A stretch of DNA of 64,000 nt from Nocardia sp. NBC_01730 (GTDB lineage: Bacteria; Actinomycetota; Actinomycetes; Mycobacteriales; Mycobacteriaceae). A program made the translations under genes and the position numbers. The stretch lies in contig NZ_CP109162.1 in the NCBI RefSeq assembly GCF_035920445.1, forward strand, positions 8,494,001-8,558,000, in the 5' to 3' direction. Below are positions 1 to 8,921 of the stretch, one piece after another (the first letter of the stretch is position 1; every line of letters begins with the position of its first letter). The notes under the pieces are model-generated. The model did no database searches. It saw only the letters and a program-made list of their open reading frames with translations, and was not told the origin of the DNA.

Positions 1-1
1 C

Positions 2-187
2 GCCGCCCTGGTGGTCCGGCAACTCAGTCAGCGGTCGGGCAGGCACTCGGCGCCCGACGCTGCCGGTGGTCCCGGACAACTCGAGTCGCACTCGGAAGGC
101 GATCGAGCGCCCCGCCGAAGCGACGAAGGCGTGACCCCCGCGCGTAAGACCGCGGCACGGTCACGGCGCTCCCCGAGTAAGCGTTAG
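2..187 (+). CDS. 3' end of an upstream gene (partial, unidentified)
   Basis: The frame is open from the window edge to a TAG at 185-187 and encodes about 61 C-terminal residues. The last 20 are rich in Lys, Arg, Ala and Ser, a basic tail like those that end many actinobacterial proteins. It stops 8 bases before the GTG of the P-type ATPase, so the two may share a transcript. Too little is present to name a family. The main doubt is that a GC-rich edge can stay open by chance. Confidence 0.4.
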   Translation, partial: AALVVRQLSQRSGRHSAPDAAGGPGQLESHSEGDRAPRRSDEGVTPARKTAARSRRSPSKR

Positions 188-195
188 CCGTCGAC

Positions 196-3100
196 GTGGA
201 CCTGAGCCGACTGATACGGACCTCCGTGTCGATACCCCGGCGCGCCATCGACACGGGCGTGCGGTCGGCTGCGGTCGTCACCGCCGCTGGCGTGGACCTC
301 GCAACCTTGCCGGTGCGCACGATGCCCGCCTGCCGCGTGGTCGAGGCGATCACCGAGGCCACGACGGAACTGCTCGGCGGTAAGCCGGCCCGGCGCCGTT
401 GGCGCGGCGACGACCGCTGCTGGGTCGAAGTGCGCGGCCTCTCCGAGCGCGAGCCGGACCACGATGTCGGTCCCGCGGTACTCGCTGCCCTCCGCGCGCA
501 TCGTGGTGTGATCTCGGCGACCCTCAACTATCCGCTGTCGCGCGTGATCGCCCAGGTGGACGACACGACCACCGTCGACGAGCTGTGCGGCGTGGTAACC
601 GCTGCCGAAAATCGGCACCCCGATTCCGGCCATCGTCCGGTCGACCTGCCCGCCGACGGCATCGTGCTGGCAGGCAGCATGGTCTCGGCGGCGATGAACG
701 CCGCCGGGCTGGGTATCGCGTTGGCCGGCCGGGTGGTCGGTGTGCGGCGGCTGCCGGCGGGACTCAACGCTGTTGTCGCGCTCGTCGATTGCCAGCCGCG
801 GCTGCGTCGCGCCGTCGAACAGCGCCTCGGCATCAACGCCGCTGATACCGCGATCGCGCTTGCCACGGCCGCCGCTAACACCGTCACCCAATTACCGGCG
901 TCACTGGGCGTGGACTTGCACATCCACCTCGCGAAGGCCGCCGAGATCCGCGCCGCGGCCGCCCTCTGGCAACGCCGCGAGCCCGGGCTTGCCGCACACG
1001 CGACGTGTAACGACGGTGTCCGGCCCGGTGACCGACCGAGGCCGCTGCCGCCGGGACCGGTTGAGCGCCACGGGAACCGCAGCGGACTGGCGCAGGCGGC
1101 TGCCGCACCGGCGATCGGCATTCTCGCCGCCGGCCTCGACGCCGCCGCCACCGCCGTCATGGTTGCCGCGCCTAAAGCGGCCCGCATCAGCCGGGAGTCG
1201 TTCGCCGCGACACTCGCCCGCGGTCTGGCCGACCGCCACGGCGTGCTGCCCTTGCGGCCCCAGGTGTTCCGGCGCCTCGACCGGGTCGACGCCGTGGTGC
1301 TCGACCCTCGGGCATTGTGCTGCGACGAACTGCGGGTTGCGCGCATCCGCGACGTGCCCGAGCACGAGCGGGCGGTGGTATGGCAGTGGGCACAGGACCA
1401 ATTGGACCGCGGCGCATTGCGACCCGGGTGGCAGCCGGTGGCGCGGTCGCTGTCCGGCAATGGCAGGGGCAGCGCGGTGTTGGTGCGGTTCGCGCACCAT
1501 CGACTGGCGTCGGCGGTGCTCGGCGAAGTGCGCCGCGGCGGCGCCGAGGTGGTGTCGGTCGACGTCGATACGCTCGACGAGCTTCGCTCGTCGTTCGACG
1601 ACCTCGATCCGGTGAACGGGTCCCTCGACGAAGCGCTCGCCCGCACGGTGCACCGGTTGCAGCGGGATGGCCGCACGGTGGCGGTGGTGTCGAGTTCCGC
1701 GGCACAGGCACTGGCCGATGCCGACGTCGCGATCGGTATCGCCGCGGACGGGCCGCCGCCGTGGCACGCCGACGTGCTCGTCGACGACCTGGACAGCGTG
1801 TGGCGAATCGTGCACGCGTTGCCCGCGGCCCGTCGCGCCAGTGAGCGCGGCGTCGAAATCGCCACCGGTGCTTCCCTTCTGGGTGCGTTACTGATGGTTC
1901 CCGGGGTGCGGGGCCACGGCTCGGCTCCGGTCACCGCCGGGGCCGCCGCCGGCGCATGGACGGGATACCGGATCGCCGGCGGAGCGCTCGGGGCGTCACC
2001 GCCGCCGGCCGCGAGCGTGCACGAGTGGCACGCCATGTCTGTCGAACAGGTGTCTCGCGTGCTGCAGCCGCCGCAATCCGCCCAAGCGCCCAAGCGCTCG
2101 CGGCTGGTAACCGCTGCCCACCCCGCGCGCTCGGTCGTCGATCCGGTGCGCCGGGTGGTATGGGATCTCGTCGGCGCGATGCGCGACGAGTTGTCCGATC
2201 CGTTGATCCCGGTGTTGGCGGTGGGATCGGCGGCCAGCGCGGTGCTGGGCTCGCCCGTCGACGCGATCCTGGTCGGGTCGGTGCTCGCCGGGAACGCGGC
2301 CCTGGCGGCGACCCAGCGGATCCGGTCCGAACGGCTGCTGCGGCGACTGCTGGCCGCGCAGGCCCCACCGGCCCGCAAGCTGGTCGGCGATCGCTACGTG
2401 ACGGTCGATGCCGCCGACTTGCGCCCCGGAGACGTCATCGAGGTGCGGCCCGGTGAAGTGGTGCCCGCCGACGCGCGGCTCACCCACGTGCTCGACGTGG
2501 AAGTCGACGAGTCGTCATTGACCGGTGAATCGCTGCCGGTGCCCAAGCAGGTCGACGCCACACCTGCCGCGCCCGTCGCCGAGCGGGCTTGCTTGTTGTT
2601 CGCCACCACGACACTGGTCGCGGGCACCGCGGTCGCGATCGTCATCGGCGTCGGCGAGCAGACCCAGGCGCGCCGTGCCGCCGCGACCCCACACGCGGAC
2701 GGCTCAGCCGTCGGCCTGCAAACCCAGCTCAAAGATCTGACGAACAAGGCGTGGCCGTTCAGCCTTGTCGGTGGGGGATTGGTCACCGCGCTCGGGCTGC
2801 TGCGGCTCACCGGTCTGCGGCAGGCCGTCAGCAGCGGTGTGGCCGTCAGCGTGGCCGCCGTTCCGGAGGGGCTGCCCCTGGTCGCGACGCTGGCTCAGCA
2901 GGCGTCGGCGCGGCGACTGACCCGCGCGGGCGCGCTGGTGCGTAGTCCGCGCTCGGTCGAGGCGCTCGGCCGTGTCGACGTGGTGTGCTTCGACAAGACC
3001 GGGACGCTCAGCGAGAACCGGCTGCGGGTGACCATGGTGCATGCCGCGACCGGATTGTCCGACGATGATGTGCTCGTCCACGCCGTCCGGGCCACACCCC

Positions 3101-4677
3101 TCGCCAACGGTGAGTCGCACGAACACGCAACCGACCGCGCGGTCGCCGAAGCCGGGCGACACCTGGACCGCGGCGAGTCGGCGGCGCATTTGCCGTTCCG
3201 GTCGGGTCGCCCGTTCTCGGCATCCGTGTGCGGTGAACAGTTGTCGATCAAGGGCGCGCCGGAGGTGGTGCTCGCGGCGTGCGCGGACGCCGACGAGGCG
3301 GTATGGCGGCAGGTGCGCAAGATGGCCGCCGACGGGCTGCGGGTGATTGCCGTTGCCACACGGCAGCTTTCGGCGTCACGTGCCCGATCGGTACGTGACG
3401 ACGCCGACGCCTTCGCCGAATTGTGCAGCGACGGACTGCGGTTCACTGGTTTGCTGGGCCTGTCGGATACGCCGCGCGCGGACGCGACCGAGGTGCTGGC
3501 CGAGCTGGCCGACCGCGGCATCGGGGTGCGGCTTGTCACCGGTGACCACCCCGTGACGGCCACCGCGATCGCCGCCGCGGTGGGCATGCCCGTCGACGAC
3601 GATCAGGTGATCAGCGGGCCCGAATGGGAGGCGCTGTCCCGGCGCGAGCAGGAGCAGGCCGTGCAGAGCCTGCGGGTGTTCGCCCGGATGTCACCCGAGC
3701 ACAAGGTGCAGGTAGTCGAGACAATCCAGCGGCTGGGTCACGTGTGCGCCATGGTCGGCGACGGCTCCAACGACGCGGCGGCCATCCGCACCGCAACCGT
3801 CGGCATCGGCGTGGCCGCGCGCGGCAGCGACCCGGCCCGCATCGCGGCGGACGTCATGCTGCTCGACGGGCGGATCCGTTCGCTGCTGGACGCCCTCGAC
3901 GAAGGCAGGCAACTGTGGCGGCGGGTGCAGGCGGCCGTGGCCGTGCTGCTCGGCGGCAACGCGGGCGAGGTGGTTTTTGCGATCGCCGGCACCGCGCTCA
4001 CCGGCCGATCGCCGCTGAACACCCGCCAATTGCTGCTGGTCAACATCCTCACCGATGCGCTGCCTGCCGCGGCCCTTGCGGTCAGCCCGCCGAGGGCCGA
4101 TCTGCGTTATACCGGCCGGGGGCCTGACCGAGCCGCGTTGTGGCGGACGGTGGCGGTGCGCGGTGCGACGACCGCCTCCGCCGCGACGGCGGCGTGGGTG
4201 TTGGCGAGGTTGACGGGCCGTCGGCGGCGCGCGTCGACGGTGGCGCTGGTGGCGTTGGTCGCAACGCAGTTGGGACAGACGCTCATCGACTCGCACAGCC
4301 CGCTGGTGGTCGGCACCGCGGCAGGCTCACTGTTGGTGCTCGGCGCGCTGATCAGCACGCCGGGAGTGAGCCAACTGGTCGGCAGCACGCCGCTCGGTCC
4401 GGTCGGCTGGTGGCAGGCGTTGTCGACGGCCGCCGTCGCGACCGCCGTCGCCGCCGTCGCTCCGCGTCTGTTCGCCGCGGGCGGTCGGCAACCGGATGAT
4501 CAGCCGACGATCTCGATGACCCCCAGGCGCCACAGCACCGCGTACAACTCGCGCAACGGCACGGTCAGTACCTGCGTCAGCGCGCCCGTCAACGGATCCG
4601 AGCCGACGCCTACCCCAGTTGTCATCATGAAAGACACCGTGCGGACGTCAGACGTCGAACTCTCGAACACACCATGA
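196..4677 (+). CDS. CtpI-like P-type cation-transporting ATPase
   Basis: A membrane ion pump of 1493 residues, about twice the usual P-type length but similar to mycobacterial CtpI. The C-terminal half has a complete core: TGES at 776-779, VPEGLP near 889-894, the phosphorylation motif DKTGT with Asp933, and the hinge motif GDGSND from 1188, with hydrophobic segments around them. The N-terminal half has an HMA-like stretch near residues 90-125 and what looks like a degenerate copy of the P domain: LDPRAL at Asp370, where DKTGT would be, and a VVSSSA segment near 497 in place of GDGxND. The transported ion cannot be read from the sequence. The last 60 or so residues are Ser/Thr/Pro-rich, have no recognisable domain and overlap an antisense reading frame. 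The GTG start follows the upstream stop closely. Confidence 0.88.
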   Translation: MDLSRLIRTSVSIPRRAIDTGVRSAAVVTAAGVDLATLPVRTMPACRVVEAITEATTELLGGKPARRRWRGDDRCWVEVRGLSEREPDHDVGPAVLAALRAHRGVISATLNYPLSRVIAQVDDTTTVDELCGVVTAAENRHPDSGHRPVDLPADGIVLAGSMVSAAMNAAGLGIALAGRVVGVRRLPAGLNAVVALVDCQPRLRRAVEQRLGINAADTAIALATAAANTVTQLPASLGVDLHIHLAKAAEIRAAAALWQRREPGLAAHATCNDGVRPGDRPRPLPPGPVERHGNRSGLAQAAAAPAIGILAAGLDAAATAVMVAAPKAARISRESFAATLARGLADRHGVLPLRPQVFRRLDRVDAVVLDPRALCCDELRVARIRDVPEHERAVVWQWAQDQLDRGALRPGWQPVARSLSGNGRGSAVLVRFAHHRLASAVLGEVRRGGAEVVSVDVDTLDELRSSFDDLDPVNGSLDEALARTVHRLQRDGRTVAVVSSSAAQALADADVAIGIAADGPPPWHADVLVDDLDSVWRIVHALPAARRASERGVEIATGASLLGALLMVPGVRGHGSAPVTAGAAAGAWTGYRIAGGALGASPPPAASVHEWHAMSVEQVSRVLQPPQSAQAPKRSRLVTAAHPARSVVDPVRRVVWDLVGAMRDELSDPLIPVLAVGSAASAVLGSPVDAILVGSVLAGNAALAATQRIRSERLLRRLLAAQAPPARKLVGDRYVTVDAADLRPGDVIEVRPGEVVPADARLTHVLDVEVDESSLTGESLPVPKQVDATPAAPVAERACLLFATTTLVAGTAVAIVIGVGEQTQARRAAATPHADGSAVGLQTQLKDLTNKAWPFSLVGGGLVTALGLLRLTGLRQAVSSGVAVSVAAVPEGLPLVATLAQQASARRLTRAGALVRSPRSVEALGRVDVVCFDKTGTLSENRLRVTMVHAATGLSDDDVLVHAVRATPLANGESHEHATDRAVAEAGRHLDRGESAAHLPFRSGRPFSASVCGEQLSIKGAPEVVLAACADADEAVWRQVRKMAADGLRVIAVATRQLSASRARSVRDDADAFAELCSDGLRFTGLLGLSDTPRADATEVLAELADRGIGVRLVTGDHPVTATAIAAAVGMPVDDDQVISGPEWEALSRREQEQAVQSLRVFARMSPEHKVQVVETIQRLGHVCAMVGDGSNDAAAIRTATVGIGVAARGSDPARIAADVMLLDGRIRSLLDALDEGRQLWRRVQAAVAVLLGGNAGEVVFAIAGTALTGRSPLNTRQLLLVNILTDALPAAALAVSPPRADLRYTGRGPDRAALWRTVAVRGATTASAATAAWVLARLTGRRRRASTVALVALVATQLGQTLIDSHSPLVVGTAAGSLLVLGALISTPGVSQLVGSTPLGPVGWWQALSTAAVATAVAAVAPRLFAAGGRQPDDQPTISMTPRRHSTAYNSRNGTVSTCVSAPVNGSEPTPTPVVIMKDTVRTSDVELSNTP
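4500..4628 (-). CDS. possible 42-residue protein antisense to the ATPase 3' end
   Basis: Read on the minus strand, this frame gives a 42-residue peptide whose second half (VPLRELYAVLWRLGVIEIVG) looks like an amphipathic, protein-like sequence. The plus strand here encodes the domainless tail of the P-type ATPase. Two ATG codons stand in tandem at the start. No clear ribosome binding site was found. Either the ATPase tail or this small gene may be the real product, and a conserved homologue would decide. Confidence 0.22.
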   Translation of the reverse strand: MMTTGVGVGSDPLTGALTQVLTVPLRELYAVLWRLGVIEIVG

Positions 4678-4691
4678 CCGGGAGGCAACAA

Positions 4692-4958
4692 ATGGCCGAA
4701 GAATTGCCTACCACGCACCGAAACGCCGTCGATCGGGTGCTGGCTGCGCAGGGTTTCGCGGTGGACCTGCCGGTGGTCGGCCGGGTCCGTCTCCCTCGGC
4801 CCGAGCAGTTGGCGTACTACGGTGCGCTCGGTGCGCTGGCCGCGGCGGAGATCATCGAATGGCCCGTCGCGCTGGTCCTCGCGAGCGGTCATTGGTTGGT
4901 GGAGAATCAGCACAATCGCGTCGCCCACGAGATCGGCGAAGCCCTCGAACACACTTAG
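4692..4958 (+). CDS. small conserved hypothetical protein next to the P-type ATPase
   Basis: An 88-residue protein. The ATG at 4692 is chosen because GGAGG at 4681-4685 lies 6 bases upstream. A longer start at 4674 would overlap the ATPase stop as ATGA. The middle is hydrophobic (near residues 40-65, rich in Ala, Leu and Ile) and the C-terminus is charged with two His. Its size and place beside a metal-type P-type ATPase recall the small protein beside ctpG in M. tuberculosis (Rv1993c-like), but that is inference. A role with the pump is suggested only by co-orientation and the very short spacing. Confidence 0.7.
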   Translation: MAEELPTTHRNAVDRVLAAQGFAVDLPVVGRVRLPRPEQLAYYGALGALAAAEIIEWPVALVLASGHWLVENQHNRVAHEIGEALEHT

Positions 4959-5112
4959 CTGAACGGCGGCTGTCCAGGCCTGCGACGCCAGGCCTGCGGT
5001 CCGCCACGTGGAGGCCGTCACTCGGCTGCGGAAAACACATGGTGGCGGGGGGATTTCGCCGGTACCGTGATCCGGCGGATCAGTGGAGAACGCGTCGAAG
5101 GGAGGTCCAGTG

Positions 5113-5289
5113 GTGAACCGCGTACCGCAGGCGGCGGATGTGCCCTCTGCGACGGTCGGTGAGCGGGCCGATCTGACCGGGTGGCGACGCCGGGATGCGT
5201 TGCGGCGCAGCAATGCCGCGCGGCCGGTGCCGAGCAAACGGCAGTATCGGCGCGGGCGAAAGCACCGCAAAGCAGCGACCGACTGCTGA
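5113..5289 (+). CDS. possible small basic protein
   Basis: A 58-codon frame starting at GTG 5113 (or GTG 5110), with GGAGG at 5101-5105 giving good spacing to 5113. The C-terminal half is very rich in Arg and Lys, as in short nucleic-acid-binding or ribosome-associated proteins, but no family was recognised. It ends just before the duplicated 3' end of the convergent nrtR gene. The good ribosome binding site is the main support. Confidence 0.4.
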   Translation: MNRVPQAADVPSATVGERADLTGWRRRDALRRSNAARPVPSKRQYRRGRKHRKAATDC

Positions 5290-5298
5290 GCGGGAAGG

Positions 5299-5462
5299 CC
5301 GGCTCAGGTGGGCGCCGGGAATTCGTCCGTCGCGCGCAGGCCGGAGTGGGTGAAGCGGTAGGCGGGGCGGGCACAAGGCCCGCTCAGGTGGGTGGGCGCA
5401 GCGCCGCGAACTCGTCCGTCACACGCAGGCCGGAGTCGGAGAAACGATAGACCGCGGCGGGG
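5299..5462. repeat. imperfect tandem duplication of the nrtR 3' end
   Basis: Two copies with an 80-base offset start near 5299 and 5379. Both contain GCTCAGGTGGG, then a TCGTCCGTC segment, then GCAGGCCGGAGT. The second copy is the real 3' end of nrtR, with its stop at 5384-5386. The first, read on the minus strand, encodes a matching C-terminal peptide (YRFTHSGLRATDEF against YRFSDSGLRVTDEF) with its own stop at 5304-5306. It is therefore a detached, diverged copy of the last 20 or so codons. Confidence 0.8.
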
Positions 5463-6142
5463 CGGCCGCCGGCGCGGCCCGGAGCGGTGGTGGCGCCGGT
5501 GGGGGTGATCACCTTTCGGCGGGAGAGAACTCGCTGGAGGTTTGTGGTGTCGACGTCGTATCCGAGTGCGGCGCAATAGATTTCACGCAAGGTCGACATA
5601 GTGAACCGGTCCGGCGCCAACGCGAAGGCGATATTGGTGTACGAGAGCTTCGCGGCCAGTCGGGTGCGGGCGTGGTCGACGACCGTCCAGTGGTCGAAGG
5701 ACATGGCCGGCAGCGCCGAGACCGGATGCCACGCGGTGTCCGACGGCAGCTGCGGGTCGGCGGTCAGCGGCACGAGGCCGAGGTAGGCCGATGCGATGCG
5801 GCGGGGGCTCGGCACCCGGTCCGGGGCGCTGAACACCGAGAGCTGTTCGAGATGGGTCAGCTCGCGCACGTCGACCTTCTCGGCGAGCTGACGGCGCGCG
5901 GAGGTGTCGAGATCCTCGTCGTCGCGCAGTCGTCCGCCGGGTAGCGACCAGGTGTCCTTCTGTGGGTCGAGTGCGCGTTCCCACAGCAACACCGCCAGTT
6001 CGGTCCTCTGGTCGGGCGGGCATCGTCGCGGCATGCTTTCCGCGCGCCCGGCAGGGCGCGGACCTGCGGCGATATTTGCCGGGAAGCGGCGAACCTGGAA
6101 CACCGCGGTGAGCGATTCGTGGATGGTGCTACTATGGGGCAC
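5384..6142 (-). CDS. nrtR: NrtR-type Nudix-related transcriptional regulator of NAD synthesis
   Basis: 252 residues: an N-terminal Nudix fold (roughly 10-160) and a C-terminal winged-helix region (roughly 170-245), the layout of NrtR repressors of NAD biosynthesis. The Nudix box is degenerate: the usual REUxEE reads RQLAEK after GGRLRDDED. This is typical of NrtR members that sense ADP-ribose rather than hydrolyse it. It diverges from nadABC, with a palindrome directly before its GTG start. That start is kept because the first beta strand (LTAVFQVRRF) lies only 10 residues in; the internal ATG at 6034 would remove it. The 3' end is duplicated just downstream. Autoregulation is likely because the palindrome abuts the start codon. 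Confidence 0.87.
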   Translation of the reverse strand: MPHSSTIHESLTAVFQVRRFPANIAAGPRPAGRAESMPRRCPPDQRTELAVLLWERALDPQKDTWSLPGGRLRDDEDLDTSARRQLAEKVDVRELTHLEQLSVFSAPDRVPSPRRIASAYLGLVPLTADPQLPSDTAWHPVSALPAMSFDHWTVVDHARTRLAAKLSYTNIAFALAPDRFTMSTLREIYCAALGYDVDTTNLQRVLSRRKVITPTGATTAPGRAGGRPAAVYRFSDSGLRVTDEFAALRPPT

Positions 6143-6165
6143 GTTTTCGATTATAAGTCGAAAAC
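6143..6165. promoter_or_regulatory. palindromic NrtR operator in the nrtR-nadA intergenic region
   Basis: GTTTTCGA at 6143-6150 and TCGAAAAC at 6158-6165 form a perfect 8-base inverted repeat around TTATAAG. It lies immediately before the nrtR GTG and 54 bases before the nadA ATG. The spacer itself resembles a -10 element (TATAAG), so a bound repressor would cover the promoter. The binding protein is inferred from the neighbouring regulator. Confidence 0.85.
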
Positions 6166-6219
6166 CTGGTTTGGTGCGAATCGGTGGTCATGCCGACCGC
6201 ACGAGGAAGGGAGCCATCC

Positions 6220-7263
6220 ATGGCGACGACGGGTGTGAAACTTGCGCCCCCGCTGATGGGGCAGATATTCGACGGGCCCGCCGGGTTCACCGGAGTCGAG
6301 GCGACGCCGGAATGGGCGCAGGAGGTCAAGCGACTGGCCAGGGAGCGCAACGCGACCATTCTCGCGCACAACTATCAGCTGCCGGAGATCCAGGACGTGG
6401 CCGACCACGTCGGCGATTCGCTGGCGCTGTCGCGGATCGCCGCGGAGGCGCCCGAGGACACGATCGTGTTCTGCGGTGTGCACTTCATGGCCGAGACCGC
6501 CAAGATCCTGAGCCCGGCCAAGACGGTCCTCATCCCGGACCGTCGGGCGGGGTGCTCGCTCGCCGACTCCATCACCGCCGACGAGCTGCGCGCCTGGAAG
6601 GCCGAGCACCCGGACGCGGTGGTGGTCTCGTACGTGAACACCACGGCCGAGGTGAAGGCGCTCACCGACATCTGCTGCACCTCGTCCAACGCGGTCGACG
6701 TGGTCGCTTCGATCGACCTCGACCGCGAGGTGCTGTTCCTGCCGGACCAATTCCTCGGCGCGCACGTCAAGCGCGTCACCGGCCGGGAGAACATACACAT
6801 CTGGGCGGGTGAATGCCACGTGCACGCGGGTATCAACGGCGACGAGCTGACCGAACAGGCGCGCACCCACCCGGGCGCGGAGTTGTTTGTGCATCCCGAA
6901 TGCGGTTGCGCGACATCGGCGCTGTACCTCGCGGGCGAGGGCGCCTTCCCGGCCGATCGGGTGCACATCCTGTCCACCGGCGGCATGATCGACGCGGCCA
7001 AGGCGGCGAAGTCGAACCAGGTGCTGGTGGCCACCGAGGTCGGCATGCTGCACCAGCTGCGCAAGGCAGCCCCCGGCATCGACTTCCAAGCCGTGAACGA
7101 CCGGGCCTCGTGCAAGTACATGAAGATGATCACCCCGGCGGCGCTGCTTCGCTGCCTGGTCGAGGGCCGCGACGAGGTTCACGTCGATCCGGAGACCGCC
7201 GCACTCGGCCGTAACTCGGTGCAGCGGATGATCGAGATCGGCAATTCGGGCGGTGGTGAATGA
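6220..7263 (+). CDS. nadA: quinolinate synthase
   Basis: 347 residues. It condenses iminoaspartate with dihydroxyacetone phosphate to quinolinate in de novo NAD synthesis, in the cytoplasm. Cysteines expected to hold the [4Fe-4S] cluster are Cys112 (AGCSLAD), the HPECGC group (Cys228/230) and Cys298 (RASCKYMK). The N-terminal HNYQ motif is also present. ATG 6220 is preferred because GAAGGGA precedes it; upstream GTG/ATG codons in the same frame have no such site. It is the first gene of nadABC, and its last codons may overlap nadB. It is probably repressed by NrtR at the palindrome upstream. Confidence 0.96.
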   Translation: MATTGVKLAPPLMGQIFDGPAGFTGVEATPEWAQEVKRLARERNATILAHNYQLPEIQDVADHVGDSLALSRIAAEAPEDTIVFCGVHFMAETAKILSPAKTVLIPDRRAGCSLADSITADELRAWKAEHPDAVVVSYVNTTAEVKALTDICCTSSNAVDVVASIDLDREVLFLPDQFLGAHVKRVTGRENIHIWAGECHVHAGINGDELTEQARTHPGAELFVHPECGCATSALYLAGEGAFPADRVHILSTGGMIDAAKAAKSNQVLVATEVGMLHQLRKAAPGIDFQAVNDRASCKYMKMITPAALLRCLVEGRDEVHVDPETAALGRNSVQRMIEIGNSGGGE

Positions 7264-7279
7264 GCTCGGGCCCGGGCCG

Positions 7280-8851
7280 ATGACCACCCGGGTTTCGATC
7301 GGCTGGGAGGCCGAGGCCGACCTGGTCGTGATCGGCGGCGGCGTCGCAGGCCTGACCGCGGCGCGGACCGCGTCACTGCGTGGCCTGCGGGTGCTCACGC
7401 TCAGCAAGGGCGGGCCCACCGACACGTCCACGCAGTACGCACAGGGTGGTATCGCCGTTGTCGCACCGCATGGCGATTCGGTGGAATCACACATGCACGA
7501 CACCGTGGAGGCGGGCGCCGGGCTGTGTGACGCGGACGCTGTGCGCTCCATCGTCGAGGGCGGTCGAGCCGCGGTGACGGCGCTGACCGACTTGGGCGCG
7601 GTTTTCGACCTGGGCCGCGACGGCCAGATCTCGCGGACCCGCGAGGGCGGGCACAGCACGCGACGGATCATCCACGCCGGTGGCGACGCCACGGGCGCGG
7701 AGGTGCAACGGGCGCTGAACGAGGCAGGTCTGCCGGTGTTGTTCGGCAGCGCGGTCGCCGAGATCGTCACCGGGCCCGGCGGTGTGCAGGGTGTTGTCGC
7801 GGTGTCCGACCAGGGATTCGGCGTAGTTCACGCGCCTGCTGTGCTGCTGGCCACCGGTGGGCTCGGCCGACTCTACGCGCTGAGCACCAACCCGCCCGGT
7901 GCCACCGCCGACGGCATCGCGCTCGGATTGTGGGCCGGCGCGAGTGTGGCCGATCTCGAGTTCGTGCAGTTCCACCCGACCGTGCTGTACACGCCGGGCG
8001 GAACAGGGCGTCGACCGCTGATCAGCGAGGCGGTGCGCGGCGAAGGCGCGACGCTCGTCGACACCGAGGGCAACGCGGTGACCGCAGGCGTGCATCCGCG
8101 CGGCGATCTCGCGCCACGCGATGTGGTGTCCCGCGCCATCGCCGGGCGGATGCGAGCACTGGGCGCCGACCATGTCTATCTCGACGCGCGCGCGATCGAC
8201 AGCTTCCCGCAACGGTTTCCGACGATCACCGCCTCGTGTCTGGCCGCGGGCATCGATCCGCGCACGGACCTGATCCCGGTCGCGCCGGCCGCGCACTACC
8301 AGTGCGGCGGCCTCGTGACCGACACCCACGGCCGCACCGGCGTACCCGGTCTGTACGCGGCAGGGGAGGTGGCGCGCACCGGCCTGCACGGTGCGAACCG
8401 GTTGGCTTCCAACAGCTTGCTCGAGGGCCTGGTGGTCGGCGAGCGCGCCGGGGCCGCCGCGGCCGAGCGGCTCGGTGAGCGGGCCACGGTGACCGAGGTC
8501 GGCGCCCGCGTGACCGAGTACGCCGACCGCGACTCGGTGCAGCAGTCGATGACCACGCACGCCTCGGTCGTCCGTGACGGCGCCGGTCTCGACGAAGCGC
8601 TCAAACGGCTGGACGACGTGGTGATCCGGCGCGAAACGCTCTCCGGCACCGCACATCCGATCGCCGGGATCGAGGACGCCGCACTCACTCTCGCGGCGCG
8701 AACCCTGCTGCTCGCCGCCGTCGCCCGCACCGAAAGCCGTGGCTGCCACACCCGATCGGACCATCCGGAACCCGTGCGTGCCCTGCGGTACAGCCTCCCG
8801 ATGCGCCTGAACTCCGACGGTGCCCCCGAACACACCACACCAACCCCCTGA
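7280..8851 (+). CDS. nadB: L-aspartate oxidase
   Basis: 523 residues. An FAD flavoprotein that oxidises L-aspartate to iminoaspartate, the substrate of NadA. The N-terminal dinucleotide fold VVIGGGVAGL begins about 15 residues from the chosen start. Other family features are GGIAVV, HPTVLY, the GEGATLVD region, and HYQCGGLVTD with the GLYAAGEVA FAD-binding end. ATG 7280 fits the short N-terminus of mycobacterial NadB. A GTG at 7253 or 7256 in the same frame would overlap nadA by 8 to 11 bases, and that coupling cannot be excluded. It lies between nadA and nadC. Confidence 0.95.
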   Translation: MTTRVSIGWEAEADLVVIGGGVAGLTAARTASLRGLRVLTLSKGGPTDTSTQYAQGGIAVVAPHGDSVESHMHDTVEAGAGLCDADAVRSIVEGGRAAVTALTDLGAVFDLGRDGQISRTREGGHSTRRIIHAGGDATGAEVQRALNEAGLPVLFGSAVAEIVTGPGGVQGVVAVSDQGFGVVHAPAVLLATGGLGRLYALSTNPPGATADGIALGLWAGASVADLEFVQFHPTVLYTPGGTGRRPLISEAVRGEGATLVDTEGNAVTAGVHPRGDLAPRDVVSRAIAGRMRALGADHVYLDARAIDSFPQRFPTITASCLAAGIDPRTDLIPVAPAAHYQCGGLVTDTHGRTGVPGLYAAGEVARTGLHGANRLASNSLLEGLVVGERAGAAAAERLGERATVTEVGARVTEYADRDSVQQSMTTHASVVRDGAGLDEALKRLDDVVIRRETLSGTAHPIAGIEDAALTLAARTLLLAAVARTESRGCHTRSDHPEPVRALRYSLPMRLNSDGAPEHTTPTP

Positions 8852-8921
8852 CCACAGCCGTCGAGCGGGACTTCGCGGTGGCATGCCACCCATCCCGTTC
8901 GGCAAAGAGAGGAGTGCTTCG

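Noticed and set aside
24..2378. Long minus-strand frames opposite the P-type ATPase
   Set aside because: Arg/Ala/Ser-rich shadow translations typical of GC-rich coding DNA. The plus strand carries clear ATPase motifs.
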